From Cephalopachus bancanus (lineage: Eukaryota > Chordata > Mammalia > Primates > Tarsiidae), in assembly GCA_027257055.1 (NCBI GenBank), contig JAPVLO010000972.1, positions 62,001 to 126,000 on the forward strand: a stretch of 64,000 nucleotides of DNA, read 5' to 3'. The translations under genes were made by a program, and so were the position numbers. The notes beneath the pieces were generated by a model. That model had not been told where the DNA came from. It worked only from the letters and a program-made list of their open reading frames with translations, and did no database searches. Below are positions 12,549 to 24,308 of the stretch, one piece after another (position 1 is the first letter of the stretch; the number at the start of each line of letters is the position of its first letter).

Positions 12549-12850
12549 TTTATTTTTATTTTTATTTGAGTTGGAGTCTCAGTCGGTCGCCCAGGCTGGA
12601 GTACAGTAGCATGCTCACAGCTACCGCAGTGTCTACCTGCTGGGCTCAGGCGATCCTTCCACCTCAGTCTTTCAAGTAGCCAGAACTACAGGTCCCCGCA
12701 ACCACGCCTGGCTATTTTTTTTTTTTAATTGTAAAGATGAGATCTCACCAAGTTGCCCAGGCTGGTCTCAAGCCCCTGTGCTCAGACAGCCCTCTTGACT
12801 CAGCCTCCCAAAGTGCTAGGATTACTGGCCTGAGCCACCACGCCCAGCCT
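12549..12850 (-). mobile_element. Alu, tarsier-type, minus, older copy
   Basis: gagttggagtctcagtcggt to gagccaccacgcccagcct, both arms, state A (caccaagttgccc). Confidence 0.92.
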
Positions 12851-12916
12851 CATGCCACTTTTAAAGCCTCTGTTATAAGTTAGAAGAATATTCTCTAGTT
12901 GCCATCCAGTATTATT

Positions 12917-12935
12917 CGTCGTCGTCGTCGTCCGT
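12917..12935. repeat. (GTC)n CpG-containing trinucleotide
   Basis: Short GTCGTCGTCGTCGTC run. Unusual in AT-rich intron because each unit carries a CpG. Confidence 0.9.
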
Positions 12936-13223
12936 CTCCCCCCCAACTGTGTTTGAATGTCTGCTTGCTGGTCCTATTCATTCCTGACCTAGTACGTTTA
13001 GAGGCAGTCTAGAATGGTAATTAAACATGTGTCCTTGGGGGGGGGCATTGCTTTGCTAAACTCTGGTCTGTCCAGGTGTTCTTAGAGCTATGGTTGCCAT
13101 GTTTCCCTAAGTTTGGCCCCCTCCTCTACCTTGGGGAGGTGAATCCCCTCCCTCCCTCCCTCTCATTTACTTTCTAAGTAAACTATTTTGTTCAGTCTTT
13201 TCTTTTAAAAAATGTTAACTCCC

Positions 13224-13520
13224 AGCCGGGCTCGGTGGCTCAGCCTGTAATCCCGTGCCTTTGGGAGGCTGAGGTGAGTGGATTGCCTGAGCCCGCGGGT
13301 TCGAGACCCGCCTGGGCAGCAAGACCTCATCTCTACAATAAATCAAAAAATCAGCCGGGCATGGTAGCGCACGCCTGTAATTCCAGCTACTTGGAAGGCT
13401 GAGGCGGAAGGATCGCCGGAGCCCAGCAGGTCGAGGCTGCGGTGGCCGGGAGCGGCCACTGCACTCCAGTCTGGGGGACAGAGTGAGACTCCAACTCAAA
13501 AAAAAAAAAAAAAAAAAAAA
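13224..13520 (+). mobile_element. Alu, tarsier-type, plus, young
   Basis: Full length, CpG-rich, with long A-tail and target duplication GTTAACTC at 13214-13221 and 13521-13528. It lacks ACTTG in the left arm (state B: cctgggcagcaagacc). Confidence 0.95.
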
Positions 13521-13539
13521 GTTAACTCGGAAGGTCAGC

Positions 13540-13690
13540 AAGTTATTGTGTCTTAATTTCCCTATCTGTAAAATGGGAGAATAAGGGTACTTGGTCAAGA
13601 ACTACTGTAATTAAATGAATTAATACATATATAGCACTTAGTGTCTATCTCATAATAGATGCTGTGTAAATATTGTCTATTATCATTGCA
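13540..13690 (-). repeat. MIR element, minus strand
   Basis: gtgtcttaatttccctatct, gtaaaatgggagaataaggg, aattaaatgaattaatacat and the tagcacttagtgt tail follow MIR order. Confidence 0.75.
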
Positions 13691-13985
13691 TTTTGAAATT
13701 CATGAGCAGGGCTGTCTTTTCTCCTTCATGTTTACTGTCCGTTAATGTTTCTTTTTCTGTGAGTTGCAAGTAATCTTTAAATTTTACTAAAGTAGTACAT
13801 GTATATAGTTCAGAGTTAAAAAAAAAATCCAATAAAGCTTATAAAAGCAGTTACCCATAGCTCCCTTCCCCCATTTTTCTCTCTCAAGTTTCACCTCTTT
13901 ATGCTGGTCACAGTTACCTTCATATCTAATATGCTTATGTTGCTACTTTTTGATTTTTTCCAGTTTTTAGGTATTTTTCTTTTCT

Positions 13986-14245
13986 TTTTTGAGTGGAGTC
14001 TCACTCTGTCGCCCAGACTGGAGTGCAGTGACCGCTCCCGGCCAACGCAGCCTGGACCTGCTGTGCTCCGGCGATCCTTCCGCCTCAGCCTTCCCAGTAG
14101 CTGGAATTACAGGCATGCGCTACCACGCCCGTCTGATTTTTTGATTTATTGTAGAGATGAGGTCTTGCTGCCCAGGCGGGTCTCGAACCTGCGGGCTCAG
14201 GCAATCCACTCACCTCAGCCTCCCAAAGGCGCGGGATTACAGGCG
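13986..14245 (-). mobile_element. Alu, tarsier-type, minus, 5' truncated
   Basis: It ends at gcgcgggattacaggcg and so lacks the first 20 or so bases of the Alu. A T-rich duplication (TATTTTTCTTTTCT) flanks it. State B (gtcttgctgcccagg). Confidence 0.9.
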
Positions 14246-14525
14246 TATTTTTCTTTTCTTTCTTTTTTTTTTAAACTATGGAGGGTGAAGATTTAGCTTT
14301 CTTTTTTTTCTCACCGTCCTGTACTCTTGCACTTGTGTATTCAGCGTTTGCATTGTGATTATGTAAACTTCTCAGTAAAACTTGGTTTCTCCTGAATTTA
14401 ATAATTTCTTTTTGTTTGATCATTTTTCTATGCATTTCTCACTGATTTTGATTCACCCGCTAATTTTTTCAGTTGTCTGCTGAGTTCTAATCAGTTGTCT
14501 TAAATCATGTCTCCTGAGGAAACTT

Positions 14526-15193
14526 TGTCTTAGTCTGTTCGGGTTTCTTTTTTTTTTTGAGTTGGAGTCTCAGTCGGTCACCCAGACTGTAGTGCAGTGG
14601 CCGCTCCCGGACACCGCAGCCTCGCCTGCTGGGCTCCGGCGATCCTTCCGCCTCAGCCTTCCGAGTAGCCGGAATTACAGGCATGCGCCACCACGCCTGG
14701 CTGATTTTTTGATTTATTGTAGAGATGAGGTCTCGCCGCCCAGGCGGGTCTCGAACCCACGGGCTCAGGCAATCTACTCACCTCAGCCTCCCAAAGGTGC
14801 GGGATTACAGGCTGAGCCACCGAGCCCGGCTCTGTTCAGGTTTCTATGACAAACTACCGTATGTTAGGTGACTTAAACAACAAACATTTATTTCTCACAG
14901 TTCTAGAGGCTGGAATGTCCAAGATCAGGGGTACCAGCAGATTCTGGGTATATTTGGTGAAGGTCCATTTCCTATTTTGTGGATTGCTGTCTTCTCACTG
15001 TGACCTCTCAAGGTGGAAGGGTTAGGGAACTCTTTGGGGTCTTTCTTATGAGAGCACTAAACCCTTCACCAGAACTCTACCCTCATAACCTAATCAATTC
15101 CCAAAGGCTCCTCTTCTAATAATGATCACATTGGAGGTTAAGATTTCAATGTATAAATTTTTTTGGTGGGGGACACAAACATTCTCTATAGCA
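14526..15193 (-). mobile_element. MLT1-type (ERVL-MaLR) solo LTR, minus strand
   Basis: Read on the minus strand it runs from TGCTATAGAGAATG to AACAGACTAAGACA, the TG...CA ends of an MLT1 LTR. Internal blocks tttatttctcacagttctag, aggctggaatgtccaagatc, cctaatcaattcccaaagg and gacacaaacattc fit. There is no internal retroviral sequence. An Alu at 14549-14830 splits it. Confidence 0.85.
14549..14830 (-). mobile_element. Alu, tarsier-type, minus
   Basis: Target duplication TCTGTTC(G/A)GGTTTCT at 14534-14548 and 14831-14845, within the MLT1 LTR. State B (gtctcgccgcccagg). Confidence 0.95.
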
Positions 15194-15364
15194 GCCTTCT
15201 AATTAGCTCCATTCTGTACTGTTGTTTTTCCTCCCCTCAATGAGTATATTAACATTGTTTTACAGAAAAAGGCTCCTTCACTACTTAATGTTTGACATCT
15301 TTTTAAAAGTAATATGTCAATATATTAGGTTTTCCTTGTATAGTACTTAACCCTGGTGAAAGGA

Positions 15365-15865
15365 AGACTTGTATGCTCTTAAAAATTTATACATGAATGT
15401 GTATAGCAACTCTATCCATAATTGACAAAAAAGTGAGAACAACTCAAACATCCTTCAACAGGTAAATGGATAAACTAATACATTCTGCTTAGCAAAACTG
15501 ATGATGATGATGATGATGAGGATGATGATAAAAACCATTGATACACATGAAGAACTTGGATGAATCTGAAGGACATCGTGCTGAGTGATAAAAATCAGTT
15601 TCAAAAAGATTGTGTACTGTACGATTCCATTTATATGACAGTCTCAAAAAGACTAAGCTGTAGTAATGGAGACAGATCAGCAGTTGCCAGGTTATGGGTC
15701 AAAGTGGGGGTATGGCTATAAAGGGACAGCCTAAGCTCTGTATCCTGATTGGTATGTATACCGATCTATGCATGTGTTAACATTTATAGAACAGTATACC
15801 AAAGGAAAATTAATTTGACTATAACTTGTAAATAAAATAACAAATAAAACAAAATAACCACTCAG
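15365..15865 (+). mobile_element. L1 3' end, plus strand
   Basis: atgaatgtgtatagcaactc, ggtaaatggataaactaata, acgattccatttatatgaca and cagatcagcagttgccaggt mark the ORF2 tail and 3' UTR of an old L1. Confidence 0.75.
15500..15529. repeat. (GAT)n microsatellite
   Basis: Nine to ten near-perfect GAT units with one GAG interruption, inside the L1 3' end. Confidence 0.95.
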
Positions 15866-15879
15866 GATTCTGGTAAATG

Positions 15880-17230
15880 ACCAAAGGCATACAACAAATT
15901 TAAAAGCATTTATTCAAGGAAAACAACTGAATCTCAGTAAAAATTGTGGGAGTTTGGTGTGTTCATCTGGGATACTCCCAAGTCCCACCATGTCCCACCA
16001 TGGTCCTTGGTATGGTAGTTCTACCAGGACCAGCAGAGAAAAACTGAGAAAAATCTAGCTCCAATGACAGGGGCTGACTTTATTTGAAACAGCTCAGTAT
16101 CTGTGGGGGATTGGATTCAGGACCCCCCAAAATCCACGAATGTTCAAGTCCCTAATATAAAGTGGTATAGTATTTGTATATAACCCATGCATATCCTCTC
16201 ATATACTTTGAATCATCTCTAGATAACTTACAATACCTAATAGAAATGGTATGTACCTAGTTGCTATACTCTATTGTTTACTGAGTAATGACAAGAAAAA
16301 GTCTGTACACGTTCAGTACAGATGCAACCATCCTTTTAAATTTTCTGATTGTTTTTGATCTGCAGTTAGTTGAATCCACGGATGCAGAACCTGCAGATAC
16401 AGAGGGCCAACTGTATACAAAACAGCAATTGAACATCAGACAACTGGGGAAGTCCAAAATCACAGCTGCCTGAAGCTACAATATTGGTGGGGGCAATCTT
16501 AAAACCAGCTGAAAATTTTACTGGGTATAATGTGGGAAATGAGACAACCATAGTAGACCTTGATAAGCTCCCACGTATTCCTGGGCTCCTGGAATGCTAT
16601 GTACACTCAGGGAAGACCAGAAAGACCTCACTTGGCTCAGCGTGATGCTTTGCTCAAGCAGAAAGTAAAAGAGCAAGTTTGTAAGCTACTTGAACATCAA
16701 TTGTGGTCCCAGCCAACACATAGACACCTCTATGAAGGCTCAAGATATTTAAGCATGACCTTTTATTTATCATTGGCTGGTCACCCAGGGGTGACTTCTA
16801 GATAGCCAAGCTTAAAAATTGAGGAATAAAACAAAAACATAAACAACTGATCAGAGGCATCAGTGGGTCACACACAATTCAGAAGACTACAGAATTAGTC
16901 CAAACAAACAGCAAACACAATAATCTGGGAGGTAGTAGGGCTCAGAATCTCAAGTTGTTACAATATGTTATTAAAAATGTATAATTTTCAACAAAAATTT
17001 ATGAGACATGCAAAGAAACACTGCAGAAAAAGGCTGGGGAAATTACAAGGAGACTAAGGTGACAAGATAACGTAATACAAGGTATAATTCCTAAAAAGAT
17101 CCTGTGTTTAAAAAAATAACTATAAAGAACACTGGGAGAATGAAGAAATTTTAATATGGGCTACATATTAGATAATAATATTGTCAATGTTAAATTTTCA
17201 AAAAGTTGCAAGTTACCTTAGACAATACTC
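15880..17230 (+). mobile_element. L1M-like 5' region, plus strand, split by MER2
   Basis: aaatttatgagacatgcaaa, caatctgggaggtagtaggg-like blocks and an A-rich bias resemble the L1M 5' UTR. The sequence is continuous across 16092-16413 if MER2 is removed. Divergent, so family assignment is tentative. Frame 16560-16805 is not recognised. Confidence 0.5.
16092..16413. mobile_element. MER2-like Tigger-type non-autonomous DNA transposon
   Basis: ctcagtatctgtgggggatt at the left and gagggccaactg at the right, followed by TA. gtctgtacacgttcagtaca and gatgcagaacctgcagatac are MER2 blocks. About ten bases of the left terminal repeat are degraded. Small frames here on both strands are fortuitous. Confidence 0.85.
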
Positions 17231-17322
17231 TTGTTCTTAGGAAATCCATGAGAGAGCAAGAGAGAGCAAGAGTGTGCATGCACAGCCTATCTTTTAGCTT
17301 TTCTGATGTCTTGACATTTTTC

Positions 17323-17631
17323 TTTTCTTTTTCTTTCTTTTTTTTCTTTTTTTTTGGAGTTGGAGTCTCACTCAGTCACCCAGACTGGAGTGCAGTGGCT
17401 CCCGGCCACCACAGCCTCGACCGACTGCTGGGCTCCGGCGATCCTTCCGCCTCAGTTTTCCAAGTAGCTGGGACTACAGGCGCGCGCTACCACGCCTGGC
17501 TGATTTTTTTGATTTATTGTAGAGATGAGGTCTCGCCTGCCCAGGTGGGTCTCGAATCTGCGGGCTCAGGCAATCCACTCACCTCAGCCTCCCAAGGCGC
17601 GGGATTACAGGCTGAACCACCGAGCCCAGCT
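17323..17631 (-). mobile_element. Alu, tarsier-type, minus
   Basis: Full length with flanks GACATTTTTC at 17313-17322 and GACAGTTTTC at 17632-17641. State C: it lacks ACTT only (gtctcgcctgcccagg). Confidence 0.94.
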
Positions 17632-17639
17632 GACAGTTT

Positions 17640-17985
17640 TCAAAATAAAAAAGTTAAACTAGAAACATAATTCAACAATAGGGATTAATTAAATAAGTTC
17701 CAGTGCCTGCATGTGGTGAAATAGTCTAGAAAGGCCAAAAAAAGATGAAATGGTAGTATGTGTGGTACTGGAGAGACCTCCAAGTAAAGTATTAAAAAGG
17801 CAAACTATTGAACATTGTTTACATTATGTAAAAGCAAATACAACTACAAACACATGCAGAAGCACTGGGACAAACAAGTTGTTAATAGTAAGGAGATGGG
17901 GAAAGCTTTTGGTTCTTTGTGGTTTTTTTCACATTATAGCTTTCTTCACTATTTGAATTTTCTACACATGCATATTCTTTTTTTT
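17640..17985 (+). mobile_element. L1ME-type 3' end, plus strand
   Basis: aacaatagggattaattaaa, aaaggcaaactattgaacat and ctatttgaattttctacaca occur in the order of an L1ME ORF2 tail and 3' UTR. Confidence 0.6.
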
Positions 17986-18231
17986 TTTTTTTAATGTCAG
18001 CAGTAATCTGGGTCATAGTTGGTGGGCTTTTTTTTGTTTTGTTTTCTATACTTTGGGGAATAAAAGAGAAAAATAAAAAAGGAGAAGAGCAGATAAAGGA
18101 ATTCCAGCAAGCCTCAAATGCATTTCCCCATAAGTGAATACTTTCAAATACTTGCTCTTTCCTTTCAGTAGTACAGTATTCAGAGTCATTTTTACTATGT
18201 TTTAAATAGAAATGCCTGAAGGCCTTTTTTT

Positions 18232-18256
18232 CCCTCCCCCTTTGAAAGGGGGTGGG
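18232..18256. other. Near-perfect palindrome with G-rich arm
   Basis: CCCTCCCCCTTT and AAAGGGGGTGGG are complementary over 12 bp with one mismatch, around a single G at 18244. The G-rich side continues to about 18268 (ggggagaaggagg). Confidence 0.9.
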
Positions 18257-18349
18257 GGAGAAGGAGGAGATACTGTCATTGTTTTAAGTTCTCCTGTTTT
18301 GGAATTTGCAACAGCAGTTCAGTATTGACACCTGTGTATGCCTGAGTGT

Positions 18350-18500
18350 CTCATCTACGTTCTGTCGTTTAAACCTCACAACCACTCCGAGTTAGTACAG
18401 CTTTTATTATTCAGTATTTGAGGAAAGTGAGTCAGTGAGAGATTAAGTTGCCTGAGGTCCCATAGGTAACTAGTAGCAGGAAACACCAGATTGGATTCTA
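18350..18500 (+). repeat. MIR element, plus strand
   Basis: tttaaacctcacaaccactc, tatttgaggaaagtgagtca and aagttgcctgaggtcccata follow MIR order, ending in taactagtagcagg. Confidence 0.75.
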
Positions 18501-19224
18501 TATAGCTCTTAAGGATGACTTCTAATATGATAACAGTATCACGCTAAGCAGTTTCAAACTACAAGTAACACCCTAATGGAAATCAGTTAGGTAGATCAAG
18601 ACCAGACTTTTAGCAAAATAAGTATCAGAATGGATTTTATGTTAGGCAAATAAATAGCATTTCATACAGTTTTTTGTGCCATATGACTATGCATATATAC
18701 TGAATGGCAATGTAAAATCCATTATGCTGGGTCAAGGTAAAAACATGTTTTGAAAAATACTGTTTTATCATGCTTAAACTTCATATAAGCACCTGTGTCC
18801 TCGCATTTTTTTTTCCCTGCTGAAGTACACTTAATAGCTGAGAAGTTTAGGAATTATGGGGACATAAATATTACATAAATTACTTCTGAAGTCTCATGTT
18901 CTAACTTTAAAATTCACATGCATTTTAGATTGTGTTTATATTTTAATATAAAAACAGTTGCCTATCCCCAAAATTGTAAGTAAAACTGACATCCCAGGAA
19001 GATGTTTAAGTTCGATAAGTATATATCTCTTCTCTACCCACTTTTATCACCCAGGGGCTACATTCTGCTTAGCATGAGCATAGCTGGAGCTAGGTTCTGT
19101 TACTTGGTTCATCTCCATTCCAAAAAATGTTATAAATTTTAAATCACAAAACTCTACCTTTCTGTGGGATTTAAGTTTGATGATACTGACTGCTTCTCCA
19201 GACCTCGTTGTATTTACAAAATAC
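18501..19224. other. Intron, no recognised element
   Basis: Single-copy-looking DNA without long frames. Confidence 0.4.
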
Positions 19225-19745
19225 TCCTCAGTCAGAGATTTATATTATAAAAACCTCTTTGTCTTCCAAATTCGCAAAAGAAAAAAGACAAGAAGCACAA
19301 GAAAAACTAGGCAAAGGACGGGAACCAGACTATTCACCAAAGAAGAATTATATGTACACAATAAACGAAGGGATGCTTAAATCATTAATAATGAAATACA
19401 AAGTTTAAACTATGAAATACTGCTTTTTTGCCAATAAGATTGGAAAAAAAAAAACTCAGTGTTGCTTAGCCTATAAAGAAAAAGACACTTAAGCACACCT
19501 CAATGAAAATGTAAACAACCTTTATTGAGGCATTTAAAACGTTTTCCATTTGACCCAGCAATTTCATTTCTATTTATCCTATGCAAAACTGTGTAAAAGT
19601 ACATACAAAGATGTTCCTGTCCTATTCTTTGCCATTGTACAAAATTAGAAACACAAACCCCCAGCAATATAGAGTTAATTACAGTTCACTTATAGTGGAG
19701 ATACTAAGCAGCCATTTTAAAATATATTCAGGAGTGGGATGGCTA
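19225..19745 (+). mobile_element. L1/HAL1-like ORF2 3' end, plus strand
   Basis: gccaataagattgg, catttgacccagcaatttca, tttctatttatcctatgcaa and ctaagcagccattttaaaat match the tail of an old L1 coding region. Frames at 19177-19408 lie in its degraded upstream part. Confidence 0.6.
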
Positions 19746-19754
19746 GGCCATAAG

Positions 19755-19968
19755 ATAAGTGTTTCAAACTGTGAAAAAGTTTGAAATAGTGTGAGAATTA
19801 CCAAAGTGTGACAAACACACAAAATGAGCACATGCTGTTGGAGAAATGGCTCCAATAGCCTTGCTTGACATAGACTTGCAAACCTTCAAAAAGACACTGC
19901 CATTTACAGACTTTCAATTTGTAAAAAAGCAATATCTGTGAAGCACAATAAAGCAAGCTAAGCCTGTT
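19755..19968 (-). mobile_element. Tigger1 terminal fragment, minus orientation
   Basis: gagaattaccaaagtgtgac, gagcacatgctgttgg and gcaatatctgtgaagcacaa followed by taaagcaagctaagcctg are the transposase-upstream end of Tigger1, matching the end of the larger copy at 47160-47340. Confidence 0.8.
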
Positions 19969-20344
19969 CTATCCTGTTCCTTCTTCCATACACATCCAAC
20001 TGCTTCAAACCAAAAATGTTACAATTTGTTTCTCCGATCCTTTAAAAATATCTCCTCTCTACTATTCAGCGTTACAGTATCATTTCAGGTCACTGTATCA
20101 ACTCACTGTTCCCAAGATTTAGGAGAGTATCAGGATTTATTGTAATCATTAATGATGCATCCTAAATAATTTGTAAAGGGTTAACAAAACCTTCCCCTCT
20201 ATGGACAAATTTGACCTATTTGCCAAACGTTAATCAGGTCGTATTTGTCTGAATGACCATTGAGCCTAAGGCTCTTCAGTGGCGCTGCAGTTACTAATGA
20301 TATTAATAGTGCCAAAGTATTCAAATGCTCTACCCTTTTTAATG

Positions 20345-20520
20345 TCATAAGAGCTAAGTGCAGTGGATAAAATTGTGAACTCTGAAACCTAGCTGGTTTT
20401 GAATTTTAGCTTCGTATTGTGTGGGCTTGGACAAGTCACTTAATCTCTCTGTACTCAAAACAATATTTTGTAGCAGCTACCTCATAGGATTATTGTAAGA
20501 ATTAAAGGAATTAATACTAC
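20345..20520 (-). repeat. MIR element, minus strand
   Basis: ttgtgtgggcttggacaagt, cacttaatctctctgtactc and cctcataggattattgtaag follow MIR order. Confidence 0.7.
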
Positions 20521-20989
20521 AGTTTAAGATTTCAAGCAAAAATTAGAATTGTTGAAAATTTTTATCCACCATCACTGTTAACTTTATGAATCATAATTTG
20601 CATTTGTCTCAAACCACCTGTTTCATCAAGATTTTAAAATTAATTGCTGTCTGCCTGTGCATCATATTCTGTTTGTAACTGTAGTTAGATCCTTTTCTTA
20701 TTCTGATGTTTTTTAAATTCATGTTCCCTTTTGCCCTCTCCCTAGGCCTGTTAGAGGTACATGTTGTACCCTTTCCAAAACCAATTGTTGGATTTCTTTA
20801 TGAGCAAGTTTTAAATGCTGTACCACAAACCATTTATAATAATGAACATATGTGTGTATTAATATATAGCATCATCCTCTTTGCATCCCAGTATGTTTCA
20901 TTAAATCAAAGAGATGACTTTTGAATCCCAGAAACATCCAGGCAAGTATTGCATATATCAGAATAGACAAGATGTGGTAGGGTGGGGAA
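20521..20989. other. Intron, no recognised element
   Basis: A 72-codon frame at 20706-20924 shows no recognisable domain and no splice context I trust. Confidence 0.4.
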
Positions 20990-22320
20990 TGAGAACTACT
21001 TGCCTATACAGCAATAATAAAAAATACAAGGGCTTCCAAGATATAACACCACCAACCACCCTTACTAAGTCCTTGCTTTCCCCAGACATAGCACTTTTTC
21101 TTAGCTCTGTGCATTAGTTTATAAGATACAGTATGCCAAAATGGTTTTTTTCCCTGACTCATTTGTGTAGGATCTACTGTGAACTAGAATTATATCATAT
21201 ATATAAAATCAGTTGCTTCATATCACACCATCACCCCAAACGTGTGCCTCTATCACCTCTCTCTCTGACTGGGTCTAATTTTCATTCATCTATCCACAAG
21301 TCACATGGTAGGGTTGTCATTCTCTCATCAGAGATCCAGCTAACAGGCCTAGGCTATCTGTTAGTATGTTCACCAAACAGACATATGTAATAAAGAGGAG
21401 AAACTAGCTTTTTCTATGACGTTAATAATGAAATAATAATGAAAAGCTTAAACCAACATACTTTTCCCAGACCAGAGGGACAAAAGTTCACAGACAGATC
21501 AAAGTACATCACCATGGTTTTTCAGAATACCAGATACAGATATAATCCTAAAAGTTGAGGAAGGAAAAATGTGAAGGTTAAAAAATAACAAACTCAGATT
21601 ATATATAAAATGGACCACCTTGAACACAGAAAGAAAGAAGGCAAAGAAACAGTAATTTCAAAATTTTAAAGGAAAATGATTTCCAACTTAATTAGGTTAG
21701 AAGAACAGAGAAAAACAAGGTATCCAAGAAATAGAGTTCGACACAAGAGTGAAGCCCCACTTCCATGAAGGTGATGAAAAGCCAAACAAAAAAGCAAAGT
21801 AAGAGGGAACCTGGAAGGAGGGAAAAGTTTACCAGAACTAATAGATTACACAATATATTTCAAAAATAAAAAGTATACAGAAACACTGTTACAGCTGCTG
21901 GGCAAGAATTCATGATAAAAAACCTATAGAAAACTTAATAGAAATTGTTAAAACTTAATAAAATAATAAAAGACAATTAGCCTAAGGAAAAAATTATAAA
22001 GCGAATATACTACTTAATACATTTATTGGTGTATTTACTAGGAATATCATTAGCAGGGTAAAAATAGTTTATTAATCAAAAGCTGTTATACTGAAAGGAA
22101 TACAAAGTCAACAGAATGTGAATTGCAGGGGAGGGGGAAGGACACAAAAACAACACTATAAGCACATTATTTAGGAGTGTGGAGATAAATACCAAAAGTA
22201 ACAGGCATTGAAGATAGTACCTCCATGGTCTAAGTGAAGGACTGCTGCTTTTCACAAGTCTTGTGGCACCACTCGAGGTTTGTTTTTTTAAACTGTGTAC
22301 TTGTATTTTCTTAATTAAAA
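20990..22320 (+). repeat. A-rich, weakly L1/HAL1-like stretch
   Basis: The plus strand is strongly A-rich with runs such as ggacaaaagttcacagacag and aggaagaacct-like L1 phrasing. I cannot align it block by block, so this is a low-confidence call. It has no intact frame. Confidence 0.3.
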
Positions 22321-22684
22321 AAAAAAAGAAAAACAATACATGAATAAGACGTGAATAAGGGGCTTAATAAATATTTAAAATTAAATGGGGACTGTGAGAC
22401 TAAATGAATAAAGGTAGAAAAAAGAAAGGCTAATTAAATAAGAGAAATCAAGAGATCTTGGTATGTCAAAAAAACTGAAAGAAGAAAAAAACGTTTAAAG
22501 AATGCAAAAATAGTCTATCTTGAATAATGTTGAAAAGTCAAGTAAGATATAAGAAAAACAAGCAACCTGCTATGCATGTATTGTCTTTGGGACACAAATA
22601 GCAATAATGAAAAACTACCCTTGAACAATCAGTACCAGTAGTCTAGCTTAAAACAGCAATGATCTAAAATATATCATAAAAATG

Positions 22685-23006
22685 AAACCAGGCTCAGTGG
22701 CTCAGCCCGGCACTTTGGGAGGCCGAGGGGAGTGAATTGCCTGAGCCCACGGGTTCAAGACCCACCTGGACAACTTGGCAAAACCTCGTCTCTACAATAA
22801 ATAAAAAAAAATTAGCCGGACGTGGTAGCATGCGCCTGTAGTTCCGGCTACTCGGAAGGGAAGGCTGAGGCGGAAGGATCGCTAGAGCCCAGCAGGTCAA
22901 GGCTGCGGTGGCTAGGAGCGTGCCACTGCGGTCCAGTCTGGGTGACAGAGTGAGACTCCAACTCAAAAAAAAAGAAAAAAAAAAAAACCTAAAAAAACAA
23001 AAAAAT
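22685..23006 (+). mobile_element. Alu, tarsier-type, plus
   Basis: Full-length Alu with a complex A-rich tail. Flanking duplication AAAATATATCATAAAAATG (22666-22684) and AAAATATGTCATAAAAATG (23007-23025) differ at one base. State A (caacttggcaaaacc). Confidence 0.95.
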
Positions 23007-23469
23007 AAAATATGTCATAAAAATGTACAGGCAGGTTCCTCAGTTTAAGACAACCCAGCAGGTTCAAGCAGACATCCATTTCCTGGTTCCAAGGTATTAA
23101 AGTAAAACAAAACAAAACAAAAACGACATTGAATAAATGTTTCTCTTAACATAGAAGTAGGTTGTTCTCAATTATGTTTTATACAGCCTGATGAGTATTA
23201 ATAGATTATATGAAGACACACATAGCTAGAAAAAGGACAGGCCTAAAAAGTAAACTCTGACTGAAGACTAGACTAATGATTATCTCCAACTTCCATGCTT
23301 GGATTCCTTTTCATTAACCTAATGCTAGCTTTAGAAATTTGGTAGCTGAGAAGAGAAAACTAGGTGACATTAAGTCACTGTGGAGAACTTTTTAAAAACA
23401 AAATCCCCCCAACTAAGAGAGCACCAAGTAAGATGATTTTCTTAAAATAGGATTTTAAGATACACAACA

Positions 23470-23840
23470 TTGTATCATTATTTTTACTGTGATTAAAAAA
23501 TGCAACATTAAATTTACAATCGTAACCATTTTAAGTGTACGGTTCACTAGTGTTACTTATATTCCCATTGTTGTGAAACATATCTCTAGAACAACTTTTT
23601 CAACTTGGAAAACTGGAAATCTACACCCATTAAACGCTCATTTCCCCCTCACACACACACACACCCCTCCCTCCAATTCTTTCTTGACTACATCTCTAGA
23701 TACTTCATATGAGTAGACTCTTACAGTATTTGTCCTTTTGTGACTGGCTTATTCCATGTAGCATAATGTCCTCAAGATTCTTCCATGTTATAGCACGTGA
23801 CAGGATTTCTGTTTTAAAGCTGTCTAAGATTCTACTGTAT
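23470..23840 (-). mobile_element. L1 3' UTR, minus strand
   Basis: aaccattttaagtgtacggt, ctagaacaactttttcaact, gtagcataatgtcctcaaga and ttcttccatgttatagcac are the reverse of an L1M 3' UTR. It contains a short (CA)n at 23648-23666. Confidence 0.8.
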
Positions 23841-23841
23841 G

Positions 23842-24018
23842 TATGAGGAGGAACTCAAATAAGCCAGGAATTTACTTATTTAAAAAAAGAGTATTCTTAC
23901 ATGTTTAAATGTTAGTCACCTTGAAAATACTCTCTGATGCAATACACCTATTGGGATGCCTTTTCCACTGCTAAAAACAGTTTTTTAATTCATCAGATTT
24001 GAAGCCTTTTGATAGTTC
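23842..24018 (-). mobile_element. Mariner (MARNA-like) 3' end, minus
   Basis: Read in reverse it gives the same 3' block as the copy at 36590-36730: a GCAGTGGAAAAGGCATC stretch, GTGTATTGCATCAGAGAG, then CAAGGTGACTAA and a terminal GAGTTCCTCCTCATA. The remainder of the element is absent. Confidence 0.75.
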
Positions 24019-24308
24019 TTTTTTTTTTTTTTTTGAGTTGGAGTCTCACTCTGTTGCCCAGACTGGAGTGCAGTGGCCGTTTCCGGCCACCGCAGCCTCG
24101 ACCTGCCCGGCTCCGGCGATCCTTCCGCCTCAGCCTTCCGAGTAGCCGTAATTACAGGTGCGCACTACCACGCCCGGCAGATTTTTTGATTTATTGTAGA
24201 GATGAGGTCTCGCTGCCCAGGTGGGTCTCGAACCCGCGGGCTCAGGCAATCCACTCACCTCAGCCTCCCAAAGGCGCGAGATTACAGGCTGAGCCACCGA
24301 GCCCGGCT
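24019..24308 (-). mobile_element. Alu, tarsier-type, minus, young
   Basis: Full length and CpG-rich. Flanks GATAGTTCT (24011-24019) and GATAATTCT (24313-24321) look like a diverged target duplication. State B (gtctcgctgcccagg). Confidence 0.92.

Noticed and set aside
13215..13598. 127-codon minus-strand frame as a gene
   Set aside because: It is the conserved antisense frame of the Alu at 13224-13520; the same peptide recurs at many other Alus in this window.
16278..16551. Overlapping small frames on both strands as a gene
   Set aside because: They lie in MER2 and adjacent L1-like DNA, and overlap only by chance.
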